NCBI GenBank assembly: GCA_002633005.1
Contig: NMRA01000174.1
Span: 158,516-222,515, forward strand
Direction of reading: 5' to 3'
Source: Phoronis australis
Lineage: Eukaryota > Phoronida > Phoronidae
DNA length: 64,000 nt
Below are positions 49,848-61,534 of the stretch, one piece after another; within the stretch, counting starts at the first letter, position 1, and every line of letters starts with the position of its first letter. Both the position numbers and the translations under genes were made by a program. The notes below the pieces were generated by a model. That model did no database searches. It saw only the letters and a program-made list of their open reading frames with translations, and had not been told where the DNA came from.

Positions 49848-49931
49848 GGCATAGATGAAGTTATAACCCATTCCTTCGACCCCGGTCGATACGCGGAATA
49901 ACGTCTCGTGGGATATTACTTCATCTACGCC
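49848..49931. mobile_element. Small palindromic element (84 bp)
   Basis: The left arm GGCATAGATGAAGTTATAAC and the reverse complement of the right arm, GGCGTAGATGAAGTAATATC, match at most positions over 22 bases. An inner CGACCCCGGTCG hairpin sits in the loop. It is non-coding, and the GC content is higher than the surroundings. It may be a MITE or a structured-RNA remnant. Confidence 0.45.
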
Positions 49932-50059
49932 ACTCTCAGTAAGATTTGTGTATATATTTCATAACTGAAGTTCCCAGAAAATGACGATAAGGTATTTTGC
50001 TAGACATACATGAAATATTGTAAAAAGGGCCCATTTTTGCGAATAAGTTTGAGATATCC

Positions 50060-50210
50060 TTAACCACCTCACTAACTGTACTATTAACTCCCTTTCAATC
50101 TCAGTCATGAGGCAAGACTGCTCTGACCATGAATTCGGCTTCTGCCCAGCCATTATGATAAGGAATTCTAGGTCATTTTGTCAGAATACTTGTGGCTTGT
50201 ACTGTACTTG
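50060..50210 (+). repeat. Repeat family D, copy 3
   Basis: It matches 20285-20450 and 39335-39475: CCACCTCACTAAC, CTCAGTCATGAGGCAAGACT, TTCTGCCCAGCCATTATGA, TCATTTTGTCAGAATACTTG and TGTACTGTAC. It is non-coding. Confidence 0.55.
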
Positions 50211-51572
50211 GTAGGCCAAAAATAGTGGGTATAACATCCGTCTGCTATCTGGTCAGAGTTGTCTCTACAAAGTTTTGTGTCATAACGCAAAGTTGTCGTG
50301 AGGACTAGATTGGGACCTCAGGGGTCTCACGCTCCACCGGCTAATTTGAAAAGGCTTTGTCCAGTCACGCGTTGTGGGTAATAAATCGAGATAATGATAC
50401 CAACAGCCGACGCGACAAGCAGAACTACTTTATTTTACTTCATTTGTGCACTAACTGGAGAAATTTAGAATTAGACTTTTAAACACTATCCGATCTTCAA
50501 CTTTTTTCGGGAGACTTAAATCTCAATGTAGTTTGCGCAAAGACGNTCTGCTTTTAAGGGATTAAAATCCCTTACTCCTTAATTCATCCAATTTTTGAGG
50601 GGTTTTCCTAGGCTGTCGTTTCGCAGGGAACCATTGCAGTGATTTGTCACTTAACTATGGCAACCTGATTTTTAGGGAGATCAAATGCTACATGAAATTC
50701 AACACGTAGAAAGATACCACACTTTTGAAAAATTTATTTGAGTAAAGTCTGTCACGAGTTAATTTTAAAAGAATGTTTAAAGACATATTTCATATGTTCA
50801 AATCTCAGCCAGTTCAAAATTTAATAAATTTTGCAGTTGTCAGTAATCTGACACATTTCAAGAAAATTCCGTTTTTCCAAACTGAAATCGGTACTGATTT
50901 TAAAAAGGAAGTGAATTAGCAATAGCCATTTACAGTATCCTGAATTTAGAAAAACAGTTTGACGGCAGTTATTGAGAAAACTACGTCTCAAAATGCAGGC
51001 TCTCTATAAGTGACTATTATGAAAAAATACTAAATCAGCAGTTCAAGGAATATTTTGTGGCCCATTTTCCTTTTTAACACTGGTAGCAAAGCAATCGTGG
51101 TTGCACCTTTTGGACTGGCTTCAGTAGTCAACTGACACCACAGTTATCCCAGGTTGATGTTAAGGTCACCAAAGTATGGCAGTTGCAGTATGGCATTCCA
51201 AAAACAGTTTGCAGTCATTTTTTAAATGTGAAGTATCTTATATTGTTTAGATAATAAATGAAGTGCACATAGCTATAAAATAGTAAATATTGTAATGAAA
51301 TAATATAAAATTATAACATGAAACGTGATGTTATTGTCTGCGATAACCCAAATGACTTGAAACTTAAAATTTCACATTGCATCGAAGCGTCATTGCTCCG
51401 CTCTTAAAATCCACCTCTTTACTGACATCTTAACTTCGATCCAAGACTGAAGTAAACTATTCATACAGATGGGCACTCCCCAAAATACTGATGTGACATC
51501 GCTATGAAATGCGTTCAGTCTTAGGTGTCAGAATTCCACATTTCTTTAGTAAAGGTATACTTCAGACAACTA

Positions 51573-51729
51573 CCGTAAACTCGAGGGTTAACACCCATGC
51601 ATGGGTAATCGCCCATCCCCGTCTTTTTGCCAATCTTTGGTTTAAGCAGCCACTACTTGGGTAGTCGCCCACCCCCGTCTCAGGGTTTCCCAATTTAAGC
51701 ACCCAGGGCGTTAATCCGTGAGTTTGCGG
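51573..51729. mobile_element. 157-bp TIR element flanked by TA
   Basis: The left end is CCGTAAACTCGAGGGTTAAC; the right end reverse-complemented is CCGCAAACTCACGGATTAAC, so 17 of 20 bases match. TA dinucleotides flank both ends (51571-51572, 51730-51731), as in Tc1/mariner-type insertions. The body repeats GGGTAATCGCCCA and GGGTAGTCGCCCA. It is non-coding. Confidence 0.65.
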
Positions 51730-51891
51730 TATCGCACAATCCCAGGACAAAAACAATAATTTTGGCTACAACAAGATATGGCTTTGAAAGCTGAGTACCT
51801 TACCACTGGCAAAAAAGATGGAACTTATGACCCACTGGCAAAGCACCTAACACACTGACGGTAGAAAAACTTTGATATTACTTGAATGAAA

Positions 51892-52190
51892 TTACCCATG
51901 GCAAATGATGTCGCATGGATTTCGCAAGCTATTGTTTAACTTGCGAGATCCATGCGACAGGCGTAAGTGCGTCGCATGGTTATCACCTATGGGACGCTAC
52001 CATTGTTTTCTTCCTATGTTGCGTCTTTGTTCAAAATAACAACGCAGGTTGCACGGATATCGTACCAGCAAGATACCAATAAATGATTACCATTATCTTT
52101 ATTATAAGAAAGAAAAACAAAGTGAACAATGGATACGCCTATCTACCGATATCTATGTGACAAGCTAGCGCCCTAGTTTCCCATGGGTAA
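51892..52190. mobile_element. 299-bp inverted-end element with internal hairpin
   Basis: The ends are TTACCCATGGCAAA and, reverse-complemented, TTACCCATGGGAAA. Just inside the left end, 51910-51958 is a strong hairpin with GTCGCATGGAT and CGCAAG pairing against CTTGCGAGATCCATGCGAC. It is non-coding; no target duplication is certain. Confidence 0.5.
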
Positions 52191-52764
52191 GATTAGATGA
52201 GCAAAGCTTGGTTGATATGTTGCCTAACTCGACCAGACAGGATTACACCACAGAAAAGTTTCAGCTGTTGACTTCTGACTGCTGTTAAGAAGATGTAGCG
52301 CTCATCAATGATGATGGTAATTTACCGTACCAATATATATTTCCACACAACAAGAAACTATTACTCCCAATCATGCATACGAATCATGTGAGTAAATGGC
52401 AATCTTGGTGAACAGCTTTCTAGTCGGCCAATCAACCAAAACAAATTGCCAATTATCCTGGAAACATTAAATGTGTCAAGGGCACTTATTGCCGAGGCTT
52501 TGAGAACAAGACCTCGTTGGTCTTGGTGTTTTTTATTTTCAACACCATACTTCGCATGATAGACTGCCACCCAAGAATAGTGAAACTGATATTGACATTT
52601 CTCCTTGTTCCAGACCTCACATTTGAGCACCATGAAAATGGACTGCGGTTAGAGGTTACAATACGAAAAAAAAGCAAATAAAGAAAACATGAATCGTGCC
52701 GTTCCCATGTGAAATTTAGTCGAAGTAATCCCCTTTTTTCGCTAAAACTTTAAGCCGAAAAGTC

Positions 52765-53163
52765 GTTTGCAAATCTGACATTAATTAGGTCATATGACTA
52801 TAGATGATTAGGAAAATTTTGCAAAAAGTAAGGTACATATGTAGCAAAACAACATGATCTGTAACATCATCAAATTTTGTATGATAATGTTCAAAATAAA
52901 ATCTAAAAAAATGCTCGTTTTCTAAATTATCATTTCGTTTTCGTTTACGCAACTTACACTTTTTTCATAAATATTATTTAAGTTCTATTTTTGATAGCTC
53001 CTCGTGCAAAAGTGGAACATTTTAAAAATAATTTATAATATTGTTTTGGAGAGTAGTGTATAAAGCATGATATCTAGTGAAGGTTTCATAAGAATCTGAA
53101 TGACCACTTCCGAGGACATTTCGAATTAGGCCAAAATTACACATTTTTCTAGGGTCCTACATA
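52765..53163 (-). mobile_element. Family F MITE-like copy in Dispatched upstream region
   Basis: It ends with GGTCCTACATAA at about 53163, and the body matches 37859-38279 (GTAAGGTACATATGTAGCAA, GATAGCTCCTCGTGCAAAAG, AAAATTACACATTTTTCTAG). The left terminus is missing. Confidence 0.6.
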
Positions 53164-53984
53164 AACTTAAGCCTGAAAATCATGAAATTGGCTGGTTGAC
53201 TCCCAATACACTGATCTCAATATGAAGCATTAGGTCAACTCTGCCAAATTGGTTTTTGAAACCCTTCATAATACTTGTCGATGAAATAGGAGCGATCTGT
53301 TAGACAGGTATGGAAATCGTTCTCTACCTCCATATATGAAGAGTTTAGAAATACCATCTGCTTGTTCGAGTGAACCAACATTACAATTTGAATTTCAGGC
53401 AAAAATAAGAACAAAAAGTGCTGTTTTAAATTTTCATGAAAGAAACACTTATCTTACATCAATCTTTTTTGTAACTACACATTTAACAAAAACGTAAAAA
53501 AAATATTAAACACCCACTATCCGATGACAAATTTAAACAGGCCATGGGCAAATCCATGGGCTAAAATTATTCATGAATCCTTTGATATATCAAATTCAAT
53601 AACTTTGACTTGATTACAAGACTGTCTGGAAAAGACGTCATGATCACAACTGGAGGCAGGTTAGTTTTTTGCCACAGCTCAAATTTCGTCCCCACTCCCG
53701 ACTCGCTGGATATCACACTATACTCTTTATTTTTTAAAATGGGTTTTGTAGCAAAAAATTATTGTCTTGTATTACCGTAAGCAAAGTTGTAAAATAGTGC
53801 ACAGGTAAAAGTGTTGCCCACAACATCTACCAAACTTGAGTGCACACAGACTCACGGCTGTGTGCGAGGGGGTCGCACCTATACCTGTACAAGTCTACCT
53901 GTGAAACATTTGAGTAAAATAAAGGGGCAAATTTTACAGTATGAGAGAAATAATGAGTTTGCTTTAACTGCAGGTGTTGGCATG

Positions 53985-54480
53985 TTTTTTGATCTTAACA
54001 TTAAGTTTGGCCACCCTTAATGTTGGCTATCTTCCAAACATTGTATCTCAGAAATTACTAATCAAATTCGTGTGAGACTTTAAGATACTATGTTTTATGC
54101 ACTGTTCTCAAAATATCTGTTAGGAATTGTTTTGCATGAGGAACAACTTTTATGATTTTCATGAAAAATCTTTTTAATTTGTATATAACAAAAATGAAAT
54201 GATAGTTTAGAAAACTGTTTTGGTATCTCACCTTCAACATTTACACAAATAAAATTTGATCATATTACCGATACCATTGTTTTACTATCAACGCACATTT
54301 CTTTTTCGCTAAATTTTATTAAAAAGACATGACCATGTGACCCAATCAATAAGAGATTGGCAAAAAGTCAAAAATCAAATTCTGCAGGCTTCCTACTTAC
54401 TTCAGCTGTTACTGAGTTAAAATCTAAAGTTTCCTAGAGATTTCGCTAAATACACAGACTAGTTATACGATCTTACATAA
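53985..54480 (+). mobile_element. Family F MITE-like copy, plus orientation
   Basis: It matches 34363-34815: CAAACATTGTATCTCAGAAA, CCATTGTTTTACTATCAACG, AGACATGACCATGTGACCCA, then CGATCTTACATAA at the right end (terminus with changes). Confidence 0.55.
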
Positions 54481-54528
54481 TATTGCATCACCCTCACCTC
54501 AGCCTCACTAATCTGAAATGACAAGGTC

Positions 54529-54892
54529 CACGGGTGAGAAACAACATGACCGCCGGTCCTCTAAATCGGACTGACTCATCCAAAACAGGCCCTCCGGGAA
54601 TCAAATGGGACCGTCGCACCAGAAAATGGGACAGACGCACCTAAAAACATGATCGCCCCACCACAAAACAGGACCGCTGGGGACTGAACATGACTGCCAG
54701 ACAATATGCGGTTTCAATCCCCGGCGGTCATGATCAGTCCCGGCGGTCCTGTTTTGTGGTGGGGCGGTCATGCTTTTAGGTGCTTCAGTCCCATTTTCTG
54801 GTGCGACGGTCCCATTTGATCCCCGGAGGTCCTGTTTTGGGTGAGGTGGTCCGATTTAAGAGGACCGGCGGTCATGTTGTTTCTCACCCGTG
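54529..54892. mobile_element. 364-bp GC-rich foldback element with 5-bp target duplication
   Basis: Two arms of about 170 bp are near-perfect inverted repeats around a loop of about 25 bp. The ends are CACGGGTGAGAAACAACATG and its complement, and AGGTC flanks both sides (54524-54528, 54893-54897). Each arm is built from spaced units of the type GGTCATG, GGTCCTGTTTTG and GGTCCCATTT, about 25-30 bp apart, each preceded by a GCGG or GACGG. There is no open frame. Its composition is strikingly GC-rich compared with the AT-rich surroundings. Confidence 0.8.
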
Positions 54893-56429
54893 AGGTCAAT
54901 AGGTAAATAAATTATTCCACTTTCATTGCCAGGGTGTGATCATTTCCTTTCTTAAACAAACCTGTACCACTTAAAAATGAAAAAAAAAATAATTCTTTTG
55001 CCAGATACACCGTAAATAAAACAATTTTAGTCACTGACACAAACATATTTTGCAGTTGGTCGAAAGATGGAAAATATCCTGATCTTTGATATAAGCTACT
55101 TAATTAAAGATCTAGAATTTATGAAAACAATCTAGAGTAGATGGCAACAAAAACCACTCATTGCATGTGTTCCTAGAAATTCCTACCTGGTATTTGAAGT
55201 GAATTTTATGCACATGTGTCTTTTTGCGAAACATGTACAAAAATAATCTTTGGCAAAAACGTAATATTTCCAATAAGGATGTACAGGCCTTAAAGCACAG
55301 ATATTGTTAGAGATCCAATTTCATCACCTACTTCCTGTTAAGGCAAAATGAGTGTTATGATAGCATAATTTGTGTGACGTACCAGAAAACGGTGATTTGG
55401 TGGAGCTGTAACAGGAAATGGTAAAAAAGGAAATTGCGTGTGAATGGACAGAATTTACATGGAGACTAATACAACATTAACATGCAGTCTGATCAGACGT
55501 CTATTTCACAAAAAGTGACTAAGACATTTTAATTGACGGAACTTTGGTGTTACACTTCACATCACCATTCCTGAAAAATAATTTAAACTTACTTTAGCGA
55601 AAGAATATAGTATCTGACAATATACCCTTCATAGTTAATTACTGAGAAAAATTGCGCAAATTATTTACAGGCAATGACGTGCTCATAATTACGAGACAGT
55701 TGTAAAAAAATGTTCAGTAATTGTGAAGTAGGAAGTCACATTTCATGGAACAGATCTCAGAAGGAATATTGGATTCTGATCTAATACGCACAAAAAATTC
55801 ATATGTGAATAATCATAAGACATTTGATCGGCTTTTTTATCATCCTCCCCAAATCAGAAGGCAGATCTCCCTGCATACCGCGAGCACGCTACATTGTACC
55901 AATGTAACATGCGATTAGGTTCTCTTTACATGTGATTGGCTGGAACATTAGCACTTGATGATTAATGTTATGCTAATTACTTGTATGACGGTTGATCGGA
56001 TGTCTTTAAACGCTCGTTTTCAGTGGTTTATCTACCTTCTCATTTCTCATCAAACAGAAGTGCCCCACACAGCGATGTTGAGCTTATAGTGAAGTCAGTG
56101 GCAAATGAAAAAAAAACAGCAAAGCATGTGACAAGGACAACCCAGATCTTACAACAATTTACACCAGTATAATATATATCAAAATTCAGTTGTTTAAGAA
56201 ATTTCAATGATTGGGAGTCACTGTCATCTCATGATATACAGCCTGACATTGATTGTGCAATACATCCAATGTCAAGTGAAAGTACAAGGGTGAACGCCCT
56301 TTGCAGCAATTAAAAATCTTTTAAGTAGTGATGGGCCAGTCATTATATCTGCTTCCCTACAGGATTAGTCTTCAATCAGGAGATGTTTGCGACATGTGAT
56401 TAGACAATTTGAAACAGTTGATGTAGTTA

Positions 56430-56640
56430 ATACCCCGTTTACACTTTAAATCGGTTTAAAATCGGTTTGGGATCAGATCGATTTAAAAAGCAGGTGTAAA
56501 CGCAAGCGGTTTAGCATAAATCGATTCAACCTGAACCCGCGCAAGAGGAGGTGATTTTGAATGGATTTTACCTAAACTATTAACTTTGTATGGTGTGAAT
56601 GCACAACCAAATCAATTCGACAAACATGAAGGCAGACGTA
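56430..56640. repeat. Region rich in AATCGGTTT/AATCGATT motifs
   Basis: Several copies of ATCGGTTT, ATCGATTTA and their near complements occur with CCGTTTACACTTTAAATCGG at the left and GTGTAAACG inside. This resembles the end of a TIR element, but I could not find the matching right end. Confidence 0.3.
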
Positions 56641-56929
56641 CACATTTACGTTCCTGTGTCTACCATTACCTAATATAGTTAAGCCTACCTTTCTGTCATC
56701 TCGCTGTCATTATGAGCTTCCCCGAAAAGCAAAAAGTTCACAAAATAATGGATAAATGCTATGAAAATTATCTTTGGTAATCACCAGCCATTTACTGAAA
56801 GGAAGCTCTTAACGTGACGGTGCGAAGTGCGTAGACAGAGTACTGTCTAAATTGATTCGGCTTCTGAAGGGTAAACGAGGAGAAGCAACTTGAGCCAATC
56901 AAGATAAATCGATTCAAATAGGTGACTTT

Positions 56930-57345
56930 TCATAATGACGCTCTCTAGAGTAATGAGAGCACGAAAGTGACTTTCGATTGATCCTGACTCGGATTTGGTG
57001 GACAGAAATTCAGTTACTACACAGAAGTAAGCAACAGCCACTGACTTTATCATTTACACATCTTTGTAGTGGGAAATTTATGAAACAGTTGATATTTCAA
57101 AAGGTTTTAATTGCCTTTTTTGTAAGCATGTTGGTACTAGCCAAGCACAGCAGTGGAAGTTGACATTGTAATGGCAGGAAAGGTGTTCAAAGGCTGTTTA
57201 CACCTCTCCGGTAGATTGAAACCTCCCGTCTGCATTATATACAGGATCTGTAGGTGGCGTTGAATGCCTGTCCACCACAGACCTAATTGCTGACTGCGGG
57301 GTTAGTAAATTTCAATGTGGCGTGACTATTTCCAAAGTCAGCTAA
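56930..57345 (+). repeat. Repeat family G, copy 1
   Basis: It matches 61535-62205: ACTCTCTAGAGTAATGAGAG-type start, GACTTTCGATTGATCC, ATATTTCAAAAGGTTT, AGCACAGCAGTGGAA, GGATCTGTAGGTGGCG and TTAGTAAATTTCAATGTGGC. It is shorter than copy 2 because about 300 bp in the middle are absent. It is non-coding. Confidence 0.65.
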
Positions 57346-59403
57346 TGAATCGATTCCGAACTGAAAGCAACAAACTGGACATTCACAGTGTCTTATTTGC
57401 AACGTTGCTTCAATTGTTCACTTATTTAGTGTACATAAAAAAACCAGTTTAAACCAACTTCTATGTTAGAGGGAACATGTGCAGACAGCTGACATGCTTG
57501 AAGGCAAAATGGCTAACTGGAGCATAAGATGAGGCTACAACCTGCCTACTGTCAAAGAAAGAAAATTTTGATTTAAACTACTTACCACTACATAAAACTG
57601 ACCTAAACTTGTTACTAAGCTAGATGATAAATTGTTTCTAAGGAACATGGTGATAACAATTTCACAACTGCAAGTGGTCTAATTTTGATGGACGACATGT
57701 TTACAGCAGCTTTACTATATTCTTTGTAGGGATCCCATCATCCCACTACCTCCTACTTTTCACTTCCAGGTCCCAGATTAGTCCTATCATGAAAATCGAA
57801 TATCGGTAAAGCCTCCTCATTTGATCCTGTGCACATTCTTCATTATAAACTAGAAGTGAGCTTTGCTCCCCAGGGGGCATATTGCTACAAGTCTTCCCTT
57901 GCCTACTTTCTAATCTAAACTTACAAGATGACATCAAACTTTCACAGCAGTGGAAGTGTGGTATCTTAACCTCATGATGCAATATGCGCAGCAGCAGATG
58001 TATTTTTCAAAGGTGGGACTTAATTAATAATTAACTGTATGTGTAGGTGGACTAGTTAACACCAGGCAGATGGACAGCAATCAATCATTATACCTAGTGA
58101 GGCTCTGCTAAATAACACAGATGGAATGGCTTTCTTCCCTGCAGTGAAATCCAGACATCATACCACAGCAAACCGTGCATACTCTCAGGAGCTTGAGCTT
58201 GTGCTCCCAGTTTGGAGAACCACCGGTCATTGAACCAATGTGTGAAACACCTGTCTGAGCTCCTGTGTTACTTATGGATGGCTTCAAGACAATGAACAAG
58301 ACCGTGTATATCATTCGTAAGCTGACTAGTGGAAAGAGTGCTTTAACAATACCTTACATGAAATATTCAGCCGACCAGACCATTACCATCCTAGTCAATA
58401 TTCTGCCACTCTGAGATCACCATGTGTTTCTTGTCTGCTGTGTGCCTAACTAAATTGGAAAGGACACCACTATATTTGGCACACTGTAATCTTAACATGG
58501 AATCAAGCACTCCAAAGCCACTTTCGCACAGTTCTTACTATTCAAGGCAACAACCGTTAGCATCAAACCCAGAATCTGAATCTGAACTCCTTTCTTATGG
58601 TCAACTCCTTTGGCTACTGCAGATCAATAATCAATAATAAATCATGGACAGATGGAGAATACCAGCATTTCTTCCAACCAAACACAGGTTTGTTGACCTT
58701 TGAAAAGTGCAAGCACAGCTTAACCACCCATGTTTTTAGCAGAGCAGTGACCACCATTCCATTTACATGCCATAGTATGTATTGTGATATTAGCTAGTCC
58801 TGAATGTTTTTCCATACATGACAATGTTGAGAACGTAAACTGAAAAGGCTAGGCAGCATTGATCAAGCTATCATTTGGTCTTGATTCAAAATTATACACT
58901 AATGGACTGACATCAATATCTCATTTGTTCATTTAAAAGTATTCATCAAAGGAAGCATTTGAAATTGAGTTACCGAAGTGTTCTAAAGAGAGGGCCCCTC
59001 GATACTTTTATGGAAATATCACATAATTTAGGAAAGATCACATAATTTAGAAAATATCACATAATTTAAGAAAATCGCAATTTTAATAGAAAGTAAAAAA
59101 TAATAAGTTTAGTTTACAATACAATACTGCAATTTCCAACTAAAAAGTACACTTATTACAGTAGCCAGGAGGAAAACTGAATGGACATTGATGCATGATG
59201 AATTGCTATTTTAACAAACAAGTCAAATGTAGAATAACAAGAGTTTAATACGGTGACATTTGTAATAGTTTGTACACTAATGTACTAAGTATTTTTCCCT
59301 TGACATCTTTGTGTTCAAATTAATGGAAATAATAGTGAACATAAGAACTATTCGAGATGAAAATGCGATGAATATTTTCAGTCATCCAGTTGAGTAATAA
59401 ATC

Positions 59404-59589
59404 ATATGTAGAAAAATAAATCAATTACTGGACTTACGGTTTATTGAGATGACTATGTTGCGTCCTCCTCTCGAGGACTTCATCATGACGAGTCACGTGA
59501 CACCTCAGTAGCCTGATGAAGTCCTCGAGAGGAGGACGCAACGTAGCCATCTCAATAAGTCCAGTAATTGATTTTAGTTTTCTACATAT
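59404..59589. mobile_element. Palindromic Penelope-like 3' tail with hammerhead-like core
   Basis: The right arm (59514-59588) carries the same 3' tail as the Penelope-like copy at 20130-20240: GATGAAGTCCTCGAGAG, GGACGCAACGTAGCC, CAATAAGTCCAGTAATTGAT. The left arm (59405-59485) is its inverted copy, with a loop of about 28 bases containing GAGTCACGTGACACCTCAGT. The coding part is absent, so this is a strongly 5'-truncated insertion joined to an inverted piece. In the right arm CTGATGA (59513-59519) is followed by a 6-bp hairpin GTCCTC/GAGGAC and GCAA, resembling a hammerhead ribozyme core. Confidence 0.65.
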
Positions 59590-61534
59590 TTGAGATGAAA
59601 CTCACGTGTTTGAATTATTAAAGATAAAACATTGATAATAACGACGAAATATCGAAAACAATGATGGCCTCCAAGATGGCGGTTTGGCAATGAGCATTAC
59701 ATTTCTATAAGTAATACATTATTGTCCTGGATGACGTATTTATTTCAAAATATATTTGTTACTTCATTTTCTTCCTATGTTCGCAAACATCAAGAACACA
59801 GCTTCAAGACCCCTGCTTTCAGCGTCACTCTCTGTGCTGAGTTTGCAACTGCAGGGGGCAAAGGTTGGCAGTATGTTACTGGATGTTTTTGTATTATCTT
59901 GAGAAACAAAATGGAAGTCAAAGATTGTTTTTCGCTTACTGCATCTGAATCCGGTGTTTTGCAGACCACACCAATGTTGCTGGCGGTTCTTTAGAAATTT
60001 TTTTTTTGATAATTGTATCCTCAAGCATGAATTTATGTAGGGTTGATTGGAACTAACTGAAAAGGAATGTTGTGAGGCCTGTCACTCGCCCATCTAAATG
60101 ATTTCAAAACAGTCCAGCATAATCATTTTGCCGTAACAGTAAAAATTCTCCAACTTGAGACAGTCAAAAATTAATAATTTTGTTCAAGGTTGGAGCTCCG
60201 TTGTCCCAAATTCTAGAAATAAGCAGCATTAGCTGTTCCAAATTCAATAAACAGCAGAAATACAGGAAATTATCCGAGGAATATGATGAGCGCCAAAATC
60301 GTCCTTGTCCCAAATTCCAGAATAAAGAAAAACTCAATTTTTGCAAGTTACTGTGTCCCAAATCCTAGAGACTGTCTCAAGTTGGAGAATATTTACCATA
60401 ATGTTTTTGATCGCTATTCACCACTTCAAAAATCCCAATGGCAATCATTGTTTCTTTACCCATGATTCAAAATGTCCACTAAAGTCATGGACCACCTGAT
60501 GGAGACAGGAAGCTGTATTTAACCAAACGTAGACTATCCGATGAGAAATGACATTTCCGTGTCATGTCTGATGTCGCAAACAGAGTAACATGGGGTGATG
60601 TTATGTTGGTTAAGTAGTCACAAATTGTGAATCTGACAAACATATCGAGCGCAATACAGTAAGGATCTACAAAGTTCAATCAGGTACCAATACGCTACAG
60701 TAAGTAGTGATAGGGCCCAAATGATCTTCATCCTCTGCAGAAAAAAGAACAGCATCACGGTAAATCAGCAGAGATTTTCAAGTACCTGGGAAGAGCAAGA
60801 TCATAGGGGAAAATTCACACCTGTTTGGGACATAAACAGGTGTGCTTAATCAACTGACTCAGTGGCACACTGCCTAAACAACTTGTACTAAAATGACAAC
60901 AGTTAGCAAAAAATTACTAAAAGGCTGTTTTAGGCTTAGCAATTGCATACCAGTGGAGCATCACTTTGGGAATTATTTTCGTCTAAAATTGGTGGGTGCT
61001 TAATGCACATGCACTTTCTAATAGTAGCATAGGCAAGGTTATAGGCACTTACAGGAGTCCTGGATATTTTGAGAACCAGTTTCATACCCATTAGTCAGAG
61101 GAGAAAACTAGTTCTCAAAATGTAGAACCCTTGTGAGTGCTTATTTTTGGCAAAAAGCAAGTTTGTGTTGTCATGTACATAATTCGGGAATTGTGACATC
61201 GTCATCAAAGCACACAAATTGTTAATAAAACTATAAAAAGGGCAGGTCCTCAACATGTCACTGGATTACACCCTTCAAGAGACGGAGCCGCCCACTAAAG
61301 CATCTCTTCAATTTCACACACTGGCTAAAACCTGTTGGATATGAACATACAAGTGCACAGCCTTTTTCAGACAGATGTATGCTCTAAGTTTAGCAATGAT
61401 CAGCTATGTACATGAAAAAGTAAATGAAAACAAATGAATACATATAAGCTGAAAAATACCAGCAGCCCTGAAAACAAAGTGTAAGCAACAGTTCATAGGG
61501 AGGATAACGTAGGTGCCGGACACGGGAATAGGGG

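Noticed and set aside
50546-50546. Ambiguous base n
   Set aside because: A sequencing or assembly ambiguity, not a biological feature.
57580-57760. Donor-like TAGTG|GTAAGT as an upstream Dispatched exon
   Set aside because: In the required phase the codon before the donor is TAG, so it cannot be coding.
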